From positions 2,383,583 through 2,447,582 of the forward strand of contig NZ_LT984803.1 of assembly GCF_900250115.1 (NCBI RefSeq): a stretch of 64,000 nucleotides of DNA, read 5' to 3'. Of the stretch, positions 8,223 through 16,486 are shown in pieces. Position numbers and translations under genes: made by a program. Origin of the DNA: Cupriavidus taiwanensis. GTDB taxonomy: Bacteria > Pseudomonadota > Gammaproteobacteria > Burkholderiales > Burkholderiaceae. The notes beneath the pieces are model-generated. The model saw only the letters and a program-made list of their open reading frames with translations. It was not told where the DNA came from and searched no databases. The stretch's first letter is position 1. Each line of letters opens with the position of its first letter.

Positions 8223-8453
8223 ATGGCAGTGATCGTCATCAAGGATTTGCCCGACAGCATGGATCTCGACCGGCAGGCCATGACCACCATCCTCGGTGGC
8301 GGACGCACCGCCGGGGGCCAGGCATGGCATGGCTTGCGGCGCCAGGGCACGGCGCGCATCGTCGACTACCCGGGCGGCTTGCCCGGCAACCGTCACGTGA
8401 TGCCGCGCGAGGCACCGCTGGGCCGGCTGCCGCGCCGGGCCGCCGGGGACTGA
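8223..8453 (+). CDS. Divergent double-glycine-leader protein, short basic core
   Basis: 76 residues. The leader has the same length and pattern (LDRQAMTTILGG, Gly25-Gly26), with Ile instead of Val at -4. The 50-residue core is basic and rich in Gly, Arg and Pro ('HGLRRQGTARIVDYPGGLPG') and unrelated to the other cores. CCGGAGACCGCC precedes the ATG. It is the last gene before a strong terminator, so it probably closes the plus-strand peptide operon. Confidence 0.75.
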   Translation: MAVIVIKDLPDSMDLDRQAMTTILGGGRTAGGQAWHGLRRQGTARIVDYPGGLPGNRHVMPREAPLGRLPRRAAGD

Positions 8454-8473
8454 GGGCAGCCGCGGCCCAAATG

Positions 8474-8500
8474 AAAAGCCCGCCATCTCTGGCGGGCTTT
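8474..8500 (+). terminator. Rho-independent terminator after the GG-leader genes
   Basis: AAAGCCCGCC / GGCGGGCTTT hairpin with a six-base loop, ending in a short T run, 20 bp after the stop codon at 8453. Confidence 0.8.
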
Positions 8501-9259
8501 GGATGCGGACGGGCCCGGACCGACTGGGTCACGCGGTCAGCAGTTCGGTCATTCTGTATCCATGCAGGCTTCCCATGATTCCGCCCATGACGCGGACGCC
8601 CATCCGGACCACCCGGAGAGTCGCAGGAAGACTGGCGCCTGGAGTCAATGACCGCAGTGCTTGCCGCGAACAGCGGCGCAATGCCGCTGCAGGAGGTCAA
8701 GCGGGAGCGTTTTCGTCCGCCCCGTGCGGGCATCCTGTGTGCTCGCGCCTCCAGTATAGGCGGGGCTTTCCCGCTTTCAACCAGCGCCGCGGGGGCCGGC
8801 CCGGAGGTGACGCAGCGCTGACATATCCGGTTACGTTATCGCAGTGCAACAAAATTCTGGCACTCTGCTATAATCCGCGCCGTGAGTTTCGCAACTGTGA
8901 GATCCGCCAACGCCCGGCTTAGCTGCCGCGGCGAATCCGCTGCCCTCCCAAGCTCTGTTTCCTCGCTGCCGGACGCCTAGTCATCACCATATGGCCCCAG
9001 CCGCCCAGCAGAACGCACCGCTCACCTGACGTCGCCTCGTCTCCGATCCTGTTGAACAGCCTGAACTGAGCTGTTTGCCTGCCAGGGACATGGCCGGACC
9101 GCCCCGCGGTAACCAGCCACCACCCTGCCTGCCGCCGTACTGCCAGCTGTGTCTGTCGTAACGGCCTCACCGATTGGCGCCGAAGCCTTTTTAAGACTTT
9201 GCACTGCGCCCACCCCATTCTGCGTTCCGGGGTGCCATGCATTTATTAGACCTTTCGAC
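8501..9259 (+). other. Long untranslated region upstream of the DEAD-box helicase
   Basis: No convincing gene in about 760 bp. A TATAAT hexamer at 8869-8874 is the best -10 box, with a weak -35 around 8845-8851. If it is used, the helicase mRNA would have a leader of about 380 nt. Long leaders are usual for cold-shock-regulated helicase genes, but I see no specific RNA motif. Confidence 0.45.
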
Positions 9260-11128
9260 ATGACCCAGCACGACATTCGTGCGGAGCAAGCTATTGCCTC
9301 CGCGACCGACGCTTCGATCACTTCCGACGCTGCCCAGAGCCCGCTCGACAAGCTCGACGCCCTGCTCAACCCCAGCCCGGCAGGGGAAGCCCCGGCCGTG
9401 GAAAGCGGTTTCGCCACGCTTGGCCTCGACCCGGCCATCCTGCGCGCCCTCTCCGAACTGAACTACAACACGCCTACGCCGGTGCAGGCGCAGGCCATCC
9501 CGGCTTTCCTGGCCGGCCGCGACCTGCTGGTCTCGAGCCAGACCGGCTCGGGCAAGACCGCCGCATTCATGCTGCCCGCGATCCAGCGCATCAGCGAGAT
9601 GCCCGCGCCGCAGCGCCCCACCGAGCCCGCCAAGCGCATGAAGGGCAAGCGTCCGCGCCCGTCGCCGGCCCAGCCCGCGCTGCTGGTGCTGACCCCGACG
9701 CGCGAACTGGCGCTGCAGGTGACCGAGGCCGCCGCCAAATACGGCCGCAACCTGCGCCGCATCGTCTGCGCCAGCATCCTGGGCGGCATGCCCTATCCGA
9801 AGCAGCTGGCCGCGCTGGCCAAGATGCCCGACATCCTGGTGGCGACGCCGGGCCGCCTGCTCGACCATATCGACGCCGGCCGCATCGACCTGTCCGCCCT
9901 GCAGATGCTGGTGTTCGACGAGGCCGACCGCATGCTGGACATGGGCTTTGCCGACGACATCGACGCCATCGTCAACGCCACCCCGGCTTCCCGCCAGACG
10001 CTGATGTTCTCGGCCACGCTGGATGCGCGCATCGCACAGCTGGCCTCGCGCCAGCTGAAGGATCCGCAACGCATCGAGATCGCCGCGGCCCGCGCCGACC
10101 AGAGCCATATCGAGCAGCGCCTGCACTTCACCGACGACATGTCGCACAAGGAGCGCCTGCTCGACCACCTGCTGCGCGACGCCGCACTCAAGCAAGCGAT
10201 CGTCTTCACCGCGACCAAGCGCGATGCCGATTCGCTGGCCGAGCGCCTGTCCGACACCGGCTTTGCCGCCGGCGCGCTGCACGGCGACATGACCCAGGGC
10301 GCGCGCAACCGCACTCTGACCGCACTGCGCCGCGGCAACCTGCGCATCCTGGTAGCCACCGACGTGGCCGCGCGCGGCATCGACGTGCCCGACATCACCC
10401 ACGTGGTGAACTTCGACCTGCCCAAGCAGGCCGAGGACTATGTGCACCGCATCGGCCGCACCGGCCGCGCCGGCCGCTCGGGCATTGCCATCAACCTGGT
10501 CAACCACAACGACATGTTCCAGTGGCGCCGGATCGAGCGCTTTACCAACCAGCGCGTCGACGCCTCGGTGATCGAGGGCCTGGAGCCGCGCCGCGCGCCC
10601 AAGCCGCGCTCGAACTTCGGCGGCAAGCCGGGTGGCGGCCGCGGTGACTTCCGTGGCAACGGCGGCGGCTACCGCGGCGGCGAGCGCAGCTTCGGCGAGC
10701 GCAAGTTCGGCGGCGACAACCGCACCGGCTTCGGCGAGCGCAAGTTCGGCGGCGAGAGCCGTGGCTTCGGCAACCGCGCGGAAGGCGCGCGCCCGTTCGG
10801 CGACGACAACCGTGGCGGCTTCGGCAACCGTGAAGGCGGCTACCGCGGCCAGGGCGGCGGCTACCGCGGCGCCGGCGACGGCGCCCGCAGCTTCGGCAAC
10901 CGTGACGGCGGCCGTCCGTTCGGCGACGATCCGCGCGGCGGCTTCGGCAACCGTGACGGCAACCGCGGCTTCGGCGAGGGCCGTGGCAACGGCGGCGGCT
11001 ACCGTGGCAATGGCGAAGGCCGCAGCTTCGGCAACCGCGACGGCAACCGCGGCTTTGGCGGCGGCTTCGGCGGCAACGGCGGCGGCAACGGCGGCAACCG
11101 CAACAGCCGCTCGCGCTACGAGCGTTGA
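9260..11128 (+). CDS. DEAD-box ATP-dependent RNA helicase with Gly/Arg-rich tail
   Basis: 622 residues from the ATG at 9260; the frame runs open to 9149 but the upstream residues do not fit. The helicase core has Q-motif region 'LNYNTPTPVQAQAIP', Walker A TGSGKT, PTRELA, TPGRLLD, DEAD, SAT, and 'YVHRIGRTGRAGR'. The last 150 or so residues are a low-complexity tail of GGGYRG, FGER and FGNRDG repeats, which binds RNA non-specifically and promotes condensate formation in related proteins. RhlE-type helicase acting in ribosome assembly or cold adaptation. A second RhlE homologue lies at 28875-30377 on the other strand. Confidence 0.92.
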   Translation: MTQHDIRAEQAIASATDASITSDAAQSPLDKLDALLNPSPAGEAPAVESGFATLGLDPAILRALSELNYNTPTPVQAQAIPAFLAGRDLLVSSQTGSGKTAAFMLPAIQRISEMPAPQRPTEPAKRMKGKRPRPSPAQPALLVLTPTRELALQVTEAAAKYGRNLRRIVCASILGGMPYPKQLAALAKMPDILVATPGRLLDHIDAGRIDLSALQMLVFDEADRMLDMGFADDIDAIVNATPASRQTLMFSATLDARIAQLASRQLKDPQRIEIAAARADQSHIEQRLHFTDDMSHKERLLDHLLRDAALKQAIVFTATKRDADSLAERLSDTGFAAGALHGDMTQGARNRTLTALRRGNLRILVATDVAARGIDVPDITHVVNFDLPKQAEDYVHRIGRTGRAGRSGIAINLVNHNDMFQWRRIERFTNQRVDASVIEGLEPRRAPKPRSNFGGKPGGGRGDFRGNGGGYRGGERSFGERKFGGDNRTGFGERKFGGESRGFGNRAEGARPFGDDNRGGFGNREGGYRGQGGGYRGAGDGARSFGNRDGGRPFGDDPRGGFGNRDGNRGFGEGRGNGGGYRGNGEGRSFGNRDGNRGFGGGFGGNGGGNGGNRNSRSRYER

Positions 11129-11159
11129 ACGCGCGGTGCGCCAGGCGCACCTGCCGCAT

Positions 11160-11196
11160 GAAAAAACAGGGCACCCTCGGGTGCCCTGTTTTTTTG
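11160..11196. terminator. Bidirectional rho-independent terminator
   Basis: AAAAAACAGGGCACCC, a three-base loop, then GGGTGCCCTGTTTTTTT. A T tract is present on both strands, so it serves both the helicase (plus) and the EgtB-like gene (minus). Confidence 0.92.
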
Positions 11197-11210
11197 TTGC
11201 CGGCGCCGTG

Positions 11211-12467
11211 CTACAGCGCGCAGCTGCGGAAGCCGATGAAGGACAGGTCGTCCTCGGGCAGCCGCGCCCAGCGCGCGCGCACATGGCGCAGCCGCGCGGG
11301 ACTGGCGAACGACACCCCGCGCACCGCCTGGTGCGTGCCGAAGCGCCCCACCATGTCGCCGTCGGACGGCGCGGCGACAAAGCCGGCATACGGCTCATAC
11401 GGCGTGGCGGTCCACTCGCGCAGCGCGCCCCACTGCAGGCCGCGGTTCTGCGTCGCGGCGAGCTCCCATTCCGATTCCGCCGGCAGGCGCCGCCCGGCCC
11501 AGACGCACCACGCCTGCGCCTCGTACAGCGTGACATGGCGCACCGCCTCGTCCGGATTGAGCGTGCGCAGCGTGCCGAAGCGTTCCAGCATCCACGCGCG
11601 CGACTCCGGGTGGCGCGACCAGTAGCGCGGCGCAGAGCGTTCCTGCGTCATCAGCCATTGCCGTCCCGCCGACGACCACCAGGCCGGATGCTCGTAGCCG
11701 CGGTCCTCGACGAATTCCAGGAACTGCGCGTTGCTGACCAGCGCCATGTCGATTTCGACCGCGGGCACGTAGGTCGGCTGGGGCGGCAACTCGTCGGGCC
11801 AGGCAAAGCCGTCGGCATCGCTCCAGCCCAGGGTGAAGCGCCCGCCCGGAAAATGCAGCGTGCCGCCATGTCCGGCGGGCAGCGCGGGCGCCGCGCCGGC
11901 GGCCTCGGCGGGGGCCATGCCAAGCGCCTGCAGCAGCGCGGCCACGCCTTCGCCGTGCGCGTCTTCATGCAGCAGCGCACGACGGTACGGGTACAGGGTC
12001 AGGTCAGTGTCGTCGGGCAGCAGCGCGATCCGGCGCAGCACGCCGTCCAGCACCTCGGCGGCATAGCGCTTGACCACCGCGACGTCGGGCAGTGCGATCT
12101 CCCAGCGCTGGTCGGGCCCGATGCGGTCCGGATCGAACCATTCGTCGGCGCCGTCCAGCAGCGACGGCTCCGACGCCACCGGCACCGGCACCCCGCCGCG
12201 ATCGACCTGGCGCACGCCGCGCAGGCACCACCACTCCGCATGCCAGGCCACGTGGCCGAGCGTCCACAGCGGCGGGTCGGCATCGTACTGGCGCGGCACG
12301 TCCCAGGCGCGCCGGGTCTGCCCGAACGGCGCCAGCCACGCCAGCGTGCGGCTGCGCGTGTCCACCAGTGCCTGCGCCAGCCCTTCGCGCGGCAGCCGGC
12401 GCGGGTCCGACCAGGTGGCCTTGCCGCCGGTGAAGTAGAGATCGGGAAGCATGGGAAAGCCGCTCAT
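11211..12467 (-). CDS. egtB: EgtB-type non-heme iron sulfoxide synthase (ergothioneine or selenoneine type)
   Basis: 418 residues. The N-terminal DinB-like domain has the iron-binding region LGHVAWHAEWW (His-x3-His-x-Glu) and LLHEDAHGEG. The C-terminal half is an FGE/SUMF1 fold ('RLPAESEWELAATQNRGLQW', 'ALREWTATPYEPY', ending FIGFRSC). EgtB joins trimethylhistidine (hercynine) to a thiol donor; the close relative SenA uses a selenosugar. The neighbouring gene encodes an EgtD-type histidine methyltransferase on the same strand, 155 bp upstream, which supports this pathway. I see no senB or senC here, so ergothioneine is the default reading, but SenA cannot be excluded from sequence alone. Confidence 0.82.
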   Translation of the reverse strand: MSGFPMLPDLYFTGGKATWSDPRRLPREGLAQALVDTRSRTLAWLAPFGQTRRAWDVPRQYDADPPLWTLGHVAWHAEWWCLRGVRQVDRGGVPVPVASEPSLLDGADEWFDPDRIGPDQRWEIALPDVAVVKRYAAEVLDGVLRRIALLPDDTDLTLYPYRRALLHEDAHGEGVAALLQALGMAPAEAAGAAPALPAGHGGTLHFPGGRFTLGWSDADGFAWPDELPPQPTYVPAVEIDMALVSNAQFLEFVEDRGYEHPAWWSSAGRQWLMTQERSAPRYWSRHPESRAWMLERFGTLRTLNPDEAVRHVTLYEAQAWCVWAGRRLPAESEWELAATQNRGLQWGALREWTATPYEPYAGFVAAPSDGDMVGRFGTHQAVRGVSFASPARLRHVRARWARLPEDDLSFIGFRSCAL

Positions 12468-12622
12468 CGGGGAAGTCCGCGCAGGGATGGAGGTGGAGAG
12501 GCAGCGGCCGGGACAGCCGGGACAGCCGGGGTAAGCGGGGCCGCCGCGCGCTGGCCTCGGCCCGGACGCGGCTCGCCGCGCCGGGCTGCGGCCATTATGA
12601 CACCACCCGCCCGGCGGGCCGG

Positions 12623-13717
12623 TCAGCCGCGCGCGTGGAATACCGCGAACCAGCCGCGCGGGTCAGACCAGTACACCGGGTCGTCGAAACCGGCGGCTTC
12701 GAGCAGCAGCGCGAAGTCCTCCGGGCGGTACTTGTACGAATCCTCGGTATGGATGCGCTCGCCGGCGGCAAACTCGCGCGCGCCGCCGTCCCATTGCACG
12801 CGCACCTCGCGGCATGCCCGCAGGTGCATCTGGATGCGCGAGGCGTCGCGGTCGAAGCTGGCCTGGTGGCGCCAGTCGTCCAGCGCGAAATCGGTGCCGA
12901 CGATGCGGTTCACGTTGCGCAGCAGGTTGCGGTTGAAGGCCGCGGTGACGCCCAGCGCATCGTCATAGGCCGATACCAGCGTGGTCTCGTCCTTGTGCAG
13001 GTCCACGCCGATCAGCACGCCGTCGCCGCGCCCGGCCGCGCCGCGCAGGCGCTGCAGCAGCGCCAGCGCCTCGACCGGTGCGAAATTGCCGATGCTCGAG
13101 CCCGGATAGAAGAACAGGCGCCTGCCGCGCCTGACCTGGGCCGGCAGGTCGAACGGGGCGCACAGGTCGGCGCCGAGCCCGAGCATCGGGATCTCGGGGT
13201 GCTGCTGCTGCAGCGACGACAGCGTCGCGCGCAGGAACTCGACCGAGATATCCACCGCCACATACTGCGCCGGGCGCAGGCTGCCGAACAGCCGCGCCGC
13301 CTTCTCGCAGTTGCCCGCGCCCAGGTCCACCAGCACGCAGCCGCTGCCCGCGCGCGCCGCGATGGCGGGCGCCGCGCTGGCAAAGATCGCGGCCTCGGTG
13401 CGGGTCGGGTAGTACTCGGGCAGGTCGGTGATGGCTTCGAACAGGCGCGAACCCAGCACGTCGTAGAAGAACTTGGGACTGATGGCCGCCTGCGCGGCGC
13501 GCAGGCCGGACAGGATCTGCTCGCGCAGCGCGCCGCTGTCTTCGCGGTACTGCTGCACGAACTCCGGCCGCGGCGGGCGCTGCGCACGGCCATTGGCCAG
13601 CGCCACCAGCGCGGGCGGCGCCACGGCATGGCCGTTATGGTGGTTCAGGGGCGGGACGGGGGTCTGCGGGGCTTTGTGGTGCGCGGGCGGGTTGGGCGGG
13701 TTCGGGACAACCGGCAT
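12623..13717 (-). CDS. egtD: L-histidine N-alpha-methyltransferase
   Basis: 364 residues from the ATG at 13717, preceded by AAGGAAACGAC. A frame extending to 14053 covers the promoter region and is not used. Trimethylates histidine to hercynine with S-adenosylmethionine. Visible family motifs: 'SPKFFYDVLGSRLFEAITDL' and 'PEYYPTRTEA' near the start of the domain, the SAM site LVDLGAGNCEKA, and FFYPGSSIGNF. The N-terminal 45 residues are Pro/His-rich and probably disordered. It is first in the probable egtD-egtB transcription unit. Confidence 0.88.
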   Translation of the reverse strand: MPVVPNPPNPPAHHKAPQTPVPPLNHHNGHAVAPPALVALANGRAQRPPRPEFVQQYREDSGALREQILSGLRAAQAAISPKFFYDVLGSRLFEAITDLPEYYPTRTEAAIFASAAPAIAARAGSGCVLVDLGAGNCEKAARLFGSLRPAQYVAVDISVEFLRATLSSLQQQHPEIPMLGLGADLCAPFDLPAQVRRGRRLFFYPGSSIGNFAPVEALALLQRLRGAAGRGDGVLIGVDLHKDETTLVSAYDDALGVTAAFNRNLLRNVNRIVGTDFALDDWRHQASFDRDASRIQMHLRACREVRVQWDGGAREFAAGERIHTEDSYKYRPEDFALLLEAAGFDDPVYWSDPRGWFAVFHARG

Positions 13718-14026
13718 GTCGTTTCCTTGTGTGGTCGCAAATGGGCACTGCTTCACTGCGTATTCCCCAAGGCCGCGCTGTGCATGTCGTGCGCGCCGGT
13801 CTCCGCAATGCGCGCCTGTGCTGTCCGGGGCGCATCGGTCGGAGCCGAACCTCAAGGATAGGCCGATCCGGCCGATCGCGCAGCTTCCACCGCGTACCGA
13901 TGCGAAATCGCCGGCCGCACCCCGGGCAAAGCGATCCGGGCAGGGCGAGCTGGTGCGCCGGTTACTGCATCCCAACGAACTTGAGTCAGTATCTTTCCTA
14001 GGGCGGCAGATGCCGCGGAGTTCGTT

Positions 14027-14032
14027 TATAAT
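14027..14032 (+). promoter_or_regulatory. Candidate -10 box of the terC riboswitch transcript
   Basis: TATAAT about 35 bp upstream of the aptamer. No clear -35 hexamer at the right distance. Confidence 0.5.
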
Positions 14033-14066
14033 CTCGCCCAGCGCGGCCCCCAAGGGTCGCGTCCCT

Positions 14067-14211
14067 CAAAGGGGAGTAGCTCCGGGGCCCATGCCCTTAG
14101 CACAATCGTCATTCCGGGACCCGTGTCCCCGGTTGTGCTGACCACCGGTGCGCATACCGCGCCAGTGGTCGAGCAAGACCTTTGCAACCTGGTTTCCATG
14201 GTTTGCAAAGG
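14067..14211 (+). ncRNA. yybP-ykoY manganese riboswitch
   Basis: The RNA has the two conserved halves of the family: 'CAAAGGGGAGTAGC' (14068-14080) and 'GAGCAAGACCTTTGC' (14171-14185). CAAAGG and CCTTTG pair to form P1. A C/G-rich hairpin lies between them. The 3' P1 strand can instead join a competing hairpin, CCTTTGCAACC (14179-14189) with GGTTTGCAAAGG (14200-14211), the likely expression platform. There is no T tract after it, so control may be through folding of the downstream leader rather than simple termination. The aptamer precedes a TerC-family gene, the classic target in this phylum. Confidence 0.85.
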
Positions 14212-14289
14212 CGGCCCCACCCTCCCGTGCTCCAGGAATCCAGGCGAACCCAACGCGCCCCGCGCTGTTTCGTACCCTGAGGAGAGTTC

Positions 14290-14997
14290 ATGGAGTGGTT
14301 TACCGATCTGTTCACGATGCAGTTCCTGACGGCACTGCTGTCCATCGTCGTCATTGACCTGGTGCTGGCCGGCGACAATGCCATCGTGATCGCGCTGGCG
14401 GCGCGCAACCTGCCCGCCCACCTGCAGAAAAAGGCCATTGTCTGGGGTACCGTGGGTGCCGTGGTGGTCCGCTCGGCCATGACGATCGGCGTGGTCTGGC
14501 TGCTCAAGATTCCGGGCCTGATGCTGGTGGGCGGCCTGGCGCTGGTGTGGATTGCCTACAAGCTGCTGTCCGACGAAGGCGACGGCGACGAGCATGGCAG
14601 CGGGGCCTCGACCCTGTGGGGCGCGATGAAGACCATCATCATCGCCGACGCGGTGATGGGCGTCGACAACGTGCTGGCGGTGGCCGGTGCCGCGCACGGC
14701 AGCTTCCTGCTGGTGGTGCTGGGCCTGCTGATCAGCATCCCCATCGTGGTGTGGGGCTCGAGCCTGGTGCTCAAGCTGATGGCCCGCTTCCCCGTCATCA
14801 TTTACCTGGGCGCCGGCGTGCTGGCCTTCACGGCGGTCAAGATGATCGTGCACGAGCCGATGGTCAAGGCGTTCTTCGAAGCCAACCCGGTGGTCAACTG
14901 GGGCCTGTACGTGCTGATCGTCGGTGGCGTGCTGGGCGCCGGCTACCTGGTGCAGAAGCGCCGCGAGCAGCAGCAGGAGCCGGCCGGCAGCCACTGA
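14290..14997 (+). CDS. TerC/Alx family membrane protein, probable manganese exporter
   Basis: 235 residues, with seven or so membrane segments. Family motifs: 'DLVLAGDNAIVIALAARNLP' near the start and 'IIIADAVMGVDNVLAVAGAA' in the centre, whose Asp residues form the metal path. Members such as Alx and YceF/TerC export Mn(II), the proteins often being matured with divalent metals. GAGGAGAG precedes the ATG. Regulation by the yybP-ykoY riboswitch just upstream implies induction by Mn(II). Confidence 0.9.
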   Translation: MEWFTDLFTMQFLTALLSIVVIDLVLAGDNAIVIALAARNLPAHLQKKAIVWGTVGAVVVRSAMTIGVVWLLKIPGLMLVGGLALVWIAYKLLSDEGDGDEHGSGASTLWGAMKTIIIADAVMGVDNVLAVAGAAHGSFLLVVLGLLISIPIVVWGSSLVLKLMARFPVIIYLGAGVLAFTAVKMIVHEPMVKAFFEANPVVNWGLYVLIVGGVLGAGYLVQKRREQQQEPAGSH

Positions 14998-15042
14998 GGC
15001 TGCCCCGGCGCCAGGGCCATGGGCCCTGGTCCTGACGCAAAG

Positions 15043-15077
15043 GACGGGCTGCCCGGAGGGGCGGCCCGTCTTGCTTT
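15043..15077 (+). terminator. Terminator after the TerC gene
   Basis: GACGGGCTGCC / GGGCGGCCCGTC hairpin followed by TTGCTTT, 45 bp after the stop codon. Confidence 0.75.
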
Positions 15078-15137
15078 AAAATGCCGGTTTCGCGGGCCGA
15101 GGCGCCCGCGCCACCTCTTCCATCCCGCCCCGCGCCG

Positions 15138-15932
15138 ATGAAACAGTACCTCGACTTCATGCGCCATGTTTACGAGCATGGCACCGACAAGGCCGACCGC
15201 ACCGGCACCGGCACGCGCTCGGTGTTCGGCTACCAGATGCGCTTCGACCTGCGCGAAGGCTTCCCGGTGGTGACCACCAAGAAGCTGCACCTGAAGTCGA
15301 TCATCTATGAACTGCTGTGGTTCCTGCAGGGCTCGACCAACGTGCGCTGGCTGCAGGAGCACGGCGTCACCATCTGGGACGAGTGGGCCGACGAGCACGG
15401 CGAACTGGGCCCGGTCTACGGCTCGCAATGGCGCTCCTGGCCGGCGCCGGACGGCCGCCATATCGACCAGATCTCCGAGCTGGTGGCGCAGATCCGCGCC
15501 AACCCGGATTCGCGCCGGCTGATCGTGTCGGCCTGGAACGTGGCCGACATCCCGCGCATGAAGCTGCCGCCCTGCCATGCGTTCTTCCAGTTTTACGTGG
15601 CCGACGGCCGGCTCTCGTGCCAGCTGTACCAGCGCAGTGCCGACATCTTCCTGGGCGTGCCGTTCAATATCGCCAGCTATGCGCTGCTGACCCACATGAT
15701 GGCGCAGCAGACCGGGCTGGAAGTGGGCGACTTCATCTGGACCGGCGGCGACTGCCACCTGTACAACAACCATTTCGAGCAGGTGCAGACCCAGCTGGCG
15801 CGCGCGCCCATGGCACTGCCGCAGCTGAAGATCCTGCGCCAGCCCGACAGCATCTTCGACTACCGCTACGAAGACTTCGAACTGGCCGGCTACCAGTCGC
15901 ATCCCGCGATCAAGGCGCCGGTGGCCGTATGA
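15138..15932 (+). CDS. thyA: Thymidylate synthase
   Basis: 264 residues, exactly the usual length, from the ATG at 15138 ([15 protein letters not shown]). An in-frame ATG at 15081 adds 19 non-family residues and is rejected. Converts dUMP to dTMP using methylene-tetrahydrofolate. Active-site block '[20 protein letters not shown]' with the catalytic Cys, '[20 protein letters not shown]', and '[13 protein letters not shown]'. The stop overlaps the start of folA (ATGA), so the two folate enzymes are translationally coupled. Confidence 0.98.
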   Translation: MKQYLDFMRHVYEHGTDKADRTGTGTRSVFGYQMRFDLREGFPVVTTKKLHLKSIIYELLWFLQGSTNVRWLQEHGVTIWDEWADEHGELGPVYGSQWRSWPAPDGRHIDQISELVAQIRANPDSRRLIVSAWNVADIPRMKLPPCHAFFQFYVADGRLSCQLYQRSADIFLGVPFNIASYALLTHMMAQQTGLEVGDFIWTGGDCHLYNNHFEQVQTQLARAPMALPQLKILRQPDSIFDYRYEDFELAGYQSHPAIKAPVAV

Positions 15933-16429
15933 CGCTGCTGACACTGGTTGTAGCCCGCGCCCGCAACGGCACCATCGGCCGCGACAACACGCTGCCGTGG
16001 CGCCTGCCGGAAGACCTGGCGCACTTCAAGCGCACCACCATGGGCGCACCCGTGATCATGGGGCGCAAGACCTGGGACTCGATCGGCCGCCCGCTGCCGG
16101 GCCGGCGCAATATCGTGGTCAGCCGCAATCCGGACTTGCGCATCGAAGGCGCGGAGGTGGCGTCGTCGCTGGAAGACGCGCAGCGGCTGTGCGTGGGCGC
16201 CGACCAGATCTTTTTGATCGGCGGCGCGCAGCTTTATGCGGAAGCCATGCCGAGCGCCGACCGGCTGGTGGTGACCGAGATCGACGCCGATGTGGAAGGC
16301 GATGCCTTTTTCCCCGAGATCGATCGCACCCAATGGATCGAAACCGCGCGCGAGAGCCATCATTCGGCAGCGAACGGCTTCGACTATGCCTTCGTCACTT
16401 ACGAGCGGCCGCCGTCGAACGAGTCCTAA
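15929..16429 (+). CDS. folA: Dihydrofolate reductase
   Basis: 166 residues. Regenerates tetrahydrofolate from the dihydrofolate made by ThyA, using NADPH. Motifs: [19 protein letters not shown], '[20 protein letters not shown]', [13 protein letters not shown]. Overlaps thyA by four bases. The next 50 bp lead into a palindrome that is now split by an insertion sequence. Confidence 0.97.
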   Translation: MTLLTLVVARARNGTIGRDNTLPWRLPEDLAHFKRTTMGAPVIMGRKTWDSIGRPLPGRRNIVVSRNPDLRIEGAEVASSLEDAQRLCVGADQIFLIGGAQLYAEAMPSADRLVVTEIDADVEGDAFFPEIDRTQWIETARESHHSAANGFDYAFVTYERPPSNES

Positions 16430-16470
16430 ACCAGGTTAAGCCCGCAGTTTCTGCGCACCTGATTGAGTGC

Positions 16471-16486
16471 TCCCTCTCCCGCGTGC
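16471..16486. repeat. Left half of an interrupted intergenic palindrome, including the target duplication
   Basis: TCCCTCTCCC (16471-16480) followed by GCGTGC (16481-16486). The matching half is GCGTGC (17743-17748) followed by GGGAGAGGGG. Without the insertion sequence the site reads CCCTCTCCC-GCGTGC-GGGAGAGGG, a perfect hairpin like repetitive extragenic palindromes. GCGTGC is the 6-bp target-site duplication. Confidence 0.8.

Noticed and set aside
9191..11536. 781-residue minus-strand frame opposite the DEAD-box helicase
   Set aside because: Antisense of the Gly/Arg-rich repeats and core; low-complexity Ala/Val sequence typical of GC-rich shadow frames.
10632..12968. 778-residue plus-strand frame over helicase tail and EgtB-like gene
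   Set aside because: Spans a terminator and two real genes in other frames; low-complexity Ala/Thr start.
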